Origin: Amycolatopsis saalfeldensis
Lineage (GTDB): Bacteria; Actinomycetota; Actinomycetes; Mycobacteriales; Pseudonocardiaceae
NCBI RefSeq assembly: GCF_900110575.1
Contig: NZ_FOEF01000004.1
Span: forward strand, 310,001-374,000
Reading direction: 5' to 3'
DNA length: 64,000 bases
Shown here one piece after another: positions 61,062 through 64,000 of this stretch. Made by a program: the position numbers and the translations under genes. The notes beneath the pieces were generated by a model, which worked only from the letters and a program-made list of their open reading frames with translations, was not told where the DNA came from and searched no databases. The first letter of the stretch is position 1, and each line of letters opens with the position of its first letter.

Positions 61062-62369
61062 ATGGGAACAGATCCGGCGGTAGTCGCGACGGCGGTCGTG
61101 GAGCTGGCGAGAGAAGGGCGTTTCGCGGACATCGAAGAGTTGTTCGCCCCGCGCTTGCGGGCAGCGGCGCCCCCGCCGACGCTGCGAATGGGCTGGGAAG
61201 GCCAGATCTCCAGGCTCGGCTCGATCACCGCGGTCGGCGAGCCGGTCCGCGAGCCGGCCGAGGCGGGCCAGGTCCGGGTCACGGTTCCGGTGACGTGCGA
61301 TCGCGGTGGGCTCACGGTGGTGCTCTCGGTCGACGACACCGGCATCCTGCACGACCTGGTTCTCGCGCCGCCGGCCGCGACGTGGGCTCCGCCGCGTTAC
61401 GCCGCTCCCCGGAAGTTCCGCGAGCACGAGATCACGGTCGGCTCCGGACCACTCGCCGTGCCCGGCACGCTGACCCTGCCCCGGGGGCGCGGCCCGCACC
61501 CGGGCCTGGTGCTGCTCACCCCGGGGCCCGCCGACCGGGATCTGACCACCGGGCCGAACAAGCCGTTGAAGGACCTGGCGTGGGGGCTGGCCGGCCGGGG
61601 GGTGGCGGTGGCGCGCTTCGACAAGCTGAACCACGTCCACCGGCAGGCCGGCGCCGAGCCCGGCTTCACCATGGCGGAGGAGTACGTGCCGCACGCGGTG
61701 GCCGCGGTTCGCCTGCTCCAGCGGCAGCCGGGCGTCGATCCGGCCCGCGTGTTCCTCCTGGGCCACAGCGGGGGCGGCAAGGCCGCGCCGCGGGTCGCCG
61801 CCGCCGAGGCTTCGGTCGCCGGCCTGGTGATCCTCGCCGGCGACACGGTGCCGTTGCCTCAGGCCATCGTGCGGGTCGGCGATTACCTGGCCGAACTGGA
61901 CCCCGGTCCGGCCACGGCCGCCGCGGTCGAGTCACTCCGCCGGCAGGCCGCCCTCGTCGAAGATCCCGCCCTGTCACCGAAAACCCCGGCCGCGGACCTG
62001 CTCTTCGGCTGGCCGGCCTCGTACTGGCTGGACCTGCGCGGCTACGACCCGGTCGCCACCGCGGCCGGACTGGACAAGCCGATGCTCATCCTGCAGGGCG
62101 GCCGCGACTACCAGGTGACCGTCGCCGGCGACCTCGCCCGCTGGCAAGCGGGCCTCGCCCACCGGCCGGACGTCACCATCCGGATCCACGCCGCCGACGA
62201 CCACCTGTTCTTCGCCGGGACCGGCCCGTCCACGCCCGCGGACTACGCATCGCCCCGGCACGTCGACCCGGCCGTGATCGACGGCATCGCCGACTGGCTG
62301 GCACTCCGCCGGCGTCCGATCGCCCGGCTGCGGCACTTCGCTGTCCGGCCGGGAAAACCCGCTGTGTAA
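61062..62369 (+). CDS. Alpha/beta hydrolase with N-terminal DUF3887-like domain
   Basis: 435 aa from the ATG at 61062 behind GGGGGG. Residues 1-105 form a small NTF2-like DUF3887 domain (ELAREGRFADIEELFAPRLR, then a barrel ending HDLVLAPPA). The hydrolase core follows: PGTLTLPRGRGPHPGLVLLT, the nucleophile elbow LLGHSGGGKAAPR (G-H-S-G-G), VILAGDT, MLILQGGRDYQVTV with the Asp, and the His in AADDHLFFAG. DUF3887 plus hydrolase proteins are usually peptidase-S9/dienelactone-hydrolase-like esterases. No signal peptide is seen. The 178-bp gap upstream contains only a weak minus-strand fragment. Substrate unknown. Confidence 0.92.
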   Translation: MGTDPAVVATAVVELAREGRFADIEELFAPRLRAAAPPPTLRMGWEGQISRLGSITAVGEPVREPAEAGQVRVTVPVTCDRGGLTVVLSVDDTGILHDLVLAPPAATWAPPRYAAPRKFREHEITVGSGPLAVPGTLTLPRGRGPHPGLVLLTPGPADRDLTTGPNKPLKDLAWGLAGRGVAVARFDKLNHVHRQAGAEPGFTMAEEYVPHAVAAVRLLQRQPGVDPARVFLLGHSGGGKAAPRVAAAEASVAGLVILAGDTVPLPQAIVRVGDYLAELDPGPATAAAVESLRRQAALVEDPALSPKTPAADLLFGWPASYWLDLRGYDPVATAAGLDKPMLILQGGRDYQVTVAGDLARWQAGLAHRPDVTIRIHAADDHLFFAGTGPSTPADYASPRHVDPAVIDGIADWLALRRRPIARLRHFAVRPGKPAV

Positions 62370-62380
62370 CGATGGGCCGC

Positions 62381-63619
62381 ATGACTCTCGGTCCGGAAGA
62401 TCGCACTGCCGCCGAGGCGCTGGACGCCCGTGATCCGCTGGCGTTCGCGCGCGGGCGGTTCTCGGTGCCGGAAGGCGTCGTCTACCTGGACGGCAACTCG
62501 TTGGGGGCGCTGCCTTCCGGGGTGCGGGCGGCGGTGCTGGACGCGGTGGACCGGCAGTGGGGACAGGACCTCATCGGCTCCTGGAACGGCAACGGCTGGT
62601 GGACGCTGCCGGAGCGGGTCGGCGATCGGATCGGCGCGCTGGTCGGCGCGGCGCCGGGGCAGACGATCTGCGGTGACTCGACGAGCGTGCAGCTGTTCCA
62701 GGCGCTCACGGCGGCCGCGCGGCTGCGGCCGGACCGGCGCGTCCTGCTGACCGACGCCGCGAACTTCCCGACCGACCAGTACCTGGCCGACGCCGTCGCG
62801 CGCCTGCTCGGGCTCGAGGCCCGCCGGGTCGACCCGGCCGCGCTGGAGGTGGGCCCGGACGTCGCGGTGGTGGCGCTGAGCGCCGTCGACTACCGGACCG
62901 GGGAGCTGTGGGACGTCGAGGAGATCACGCGGAAGGCGCACGCGGCCGGCGCGGTGGTCGTCTGGGACCTGTGCCACGCCGCCGGCGCGCTGCCCGTGGA
63001 CCTCGACGGCCTGGGCGCGGACGCGGCGGTCGGCTGCACCTACAAGTACCTCAACGGCGGCCCGGGCGCCCCGGCCTGGCTGTACCTCCCGCGTCGGCAT
63101 CAGCAGGCGGCCGACCTGCCCCTGACCGGCTGGACGGGCCGCGCGGACCCGTTCGGCCTGGCCGGGGCCTACGAGCCGGCCGAGGGCGTGGCGCGGGCGC
63201 GGATCGGCACGCCGCCGGTGCTGTCGATGGTGGCCGTGGAAGCGGCGCTGGACGTGTGGGACGGGGTGGACCTGGCGGCGGTGCGGGCGAAATCCCTGGC
63301 GCTGGGCGATCTCCTGATCACGATGGCGGACGGGCTGCGCGAGTACGGGCTGACCGTGGTGACGCCGCGTGCGGGCGCGCGCCGGGGTTCGCAGGTGTCG
63401 CTCCGCCACGAAAAGGCTTACGAACTCGGCCAGGCGCTGATCACCAGGGGAGTGGTGGGCGACTTCCGTGCGCCCGACCTGCTGCGGCTGGGCCTGGCGC
63501 CGCTTTACCTGCGGTACGTCGACGTGTGGGACGCGATGCACGCGCTGGCCGGGATCCTCGCGGCGAACGAGCACGAGGCCCCGCGGTACCGCCGTGACCA
63601 GACGGCGGTCGTGACCTGA
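62381..63619 (+). CDS. kynU: Kynureninase
   Basis: 412 aa from the ATG at 62381 (62372 also in frame), 11 bp after the hydrolase stop. PLP enzyme: VVYLDGNSLGALPSGVRAAV, ICGDSTSVQLFQALTAAARL, NFPTDQYLADAVARLLGL, VVWDLCHAAGALPVDLDGLG with the PLP-binding Asp, and VGCTYKYLNGGPGAPAWLYL with the Schiff-base Lys. Cleaves kynurenine to anthranilate and alanine in Trp breakdown. The usual partners (tryptophan 2,3-dioxygenase, formamidase) are not adjacent; the enzyme may instead feed a secondary-metabolite or anthranilate route. The preceding hydrolase in the same operon could act as a formamidase, but that is only a guess from position. Confidence 0.96.
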   Translation: MTLGPEDRTAAEALDARDPLAFARGRFSVPEGVVYLDGNSLGALPSGVRAAVLDAVDRQWGQDLIGSWNGNGWWTLPERVGDRIGALVGAAPGQTICGDSTSVQLFQALTAAARLRPDRRVLLTDAANFPTDQYLADAVARLLGLEARRVDPAALEVGPDVAVVALSAVDYRTGELWDVEEITRKAHAAGAVVVWDLCHAAGALPVDLDGLGADAAVGCTYKYLNGGPGAPAWLYLPRRHQQAADLPLTGWTGRADPFGLAGAYEPAEGVARARIGTPPVLSMVAVEAALDVWDGVDLAAVRAKSLALGDLLITMADGLREYGLTVVTPRAGARRGSQVSLRHEKAYELGQALITRGVVGDFRAPDLLRLGLAPLYLRYVDVWDAMHALAGILAANEHEAPRYRRDQTAVVT

Positions 63620-63663
63620 GGCGATCTTTTAAGCTGCGGGCCAGTCCACGACGAGGGGGAACC

Positions 63664-64000
63664 GTGCCCGAACTGCCCGCTGACGATCGTCGCGCCGGGG
63701 TGTGGCCGCTGGTGCACGCCGAACGGGCCGCGCTGGCCGACGATCTCGCCGACCTGACCGGCGAGCAGTGGGCGACGCCGTCGTTGTGCGAAGGCCTGAC
63801 CGTTCGCGAAGTGCTGGCGCACGTGAGCGCGGGGGCCGGCCTCGGCCCGCTGCGGTGGCTGGCGGGGGTGATCCGCTGCCGGTTCGACTTCGACAAGCAG
63901 GTGCTGATGCGGCTGCGCGAGCAACTCGGCTCGTCCCCGGCCGAGACGCTCGCCCGGTTCCGCGACCGCGTCGCGAGCACCACCAAGCCGCCGCTGCCGA
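63664..64000 (+). CDS. Maleylpyruvate-isomerase-family mycothiol-dependent enzyme, N-terminal part
   Basis: Begins at the GTG at 63664, behind GAGGGGGAA, and runs off the window end after 112 codons. The text VWPLVHAERAALADDLADLT, EQWATPSLCEGLTVREVLAH and the His of LAHVSAG are the DinB-like MDMPI_N domain, in which three His residues bind a metal used with mycothiol. Such proteins isomerise maleylpyruvate or conjugate electrophiles to mycothiol. It follows kynU by 44 bp on the same strand. The mycothiol link supports an actinomycete source. Confidence 0.9.
   Translation, partial: MPELPADDRRAGVWPLVHAERAALADDLADLTGEQWATPSLCEGLTVREVLAHVSAGAGLGPLRWLAGVIRCRFDFDKQVLMRLREQLGSSPAETLARFRDRVASTTKPPLP

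Overview
The window is very GC-rich, with strong third-position GC bias, GTG and ATG starts preceded by GGAG-like sites, many 4-nt ATGA overlaps, Tat and lipoprotein exports, a class of LAxTG cell-wall anchor and a mycothiol-dependent enzyme. This points to a high-GC actinomycete. Gene content (many LacI/TetR/AraC regulators, sugar ABC importers, P450, DUF4157 protein) suits a filamentous Pseudonocardiales such as Amycolatopsis; the genus is my inference. It reads as chromosome-arm type accessory sequence, with no ribosomal or core replication genes and several decayed genes.

Layout. 1-3.2 kb: a possible type VII-like secreted protein, a decayed MarR/FAD-monooxygenase pair, a GNAT acetyltransferase and an Lrp regulator. 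3.3-11.4 kb: a fused indolepyruvate ferredoxin oxidoreductase divergent from the Lrp gene, a FUSC-type membrane protein and a PknD-like receptor kinase with a long Gly-rich repeat linker. 11.4-14.2 kb: a DeoR regulator, an acyl-CoA-dehydrogenase-fold monooxygenase and a divergent TetR with a double operator. 14.3-20.9 kb: an unusual class-I tRNA with anticodon CAA, a frameshifted DUF4157 protein, a PucR regulator and a two-subunit molybdenum hydroxylase. This stretch ends at an inverted 52-bp copy of the tRNA, which now encodes the C-terminus of an aldo/keto reductase.

22-34.2 kb: a VOC protein with a WYL regulator, an AraC-LuxR-AraC regulator group, then a possible bacterial oxylipin locus. 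That locus holds a haem peroxidase/dioxygenase interrupted by one in-frame TGA, a P450 lacking the usual oxygen-activation motif, two related secreted beta-rich proteins (one with an LAFTG sorting signal) and a third secreted protein. A deazaflavin-type reductase and a TetR follow.

34.2-49.7 kb: a large catabolic regulon. A minus-strand operon (lyase, SDR, VOC, cyclase) diverges from a plus-strand operon (TPP-dependent E1 alpha/beta and an MFS transporter). These are followed by a decayed beta-helix protein, a ribose-type ABC importer, a LacI regulator, a Gfo/Idh/MocA oxidoreductase and a leaderless solute-binding-like protein. Five copies of a 12-bp palindrome close to TCAAWCGWTTGA sit in front of these units, so the LacI protein very probably controls all of them. 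The inducer and substrate are unknown.

49.7-64 kb: plant-polysaccharide use and varied enzymes. There is a secreted GH54/AbfB arabinofuranosidase, an aldo/keto reductase, an alpha/beta hydrolase with a truncated cyclase, a TetR, and a GH3 glycosidase with a LacI regulator divergent from an ABC importer that lacks its own ATPase. The end carries a DUF3887-type alpha/beta hydrolase, kynureninase and the start of a maleylpyruvate-isomerase-like mycothiol-dependent enzyme.
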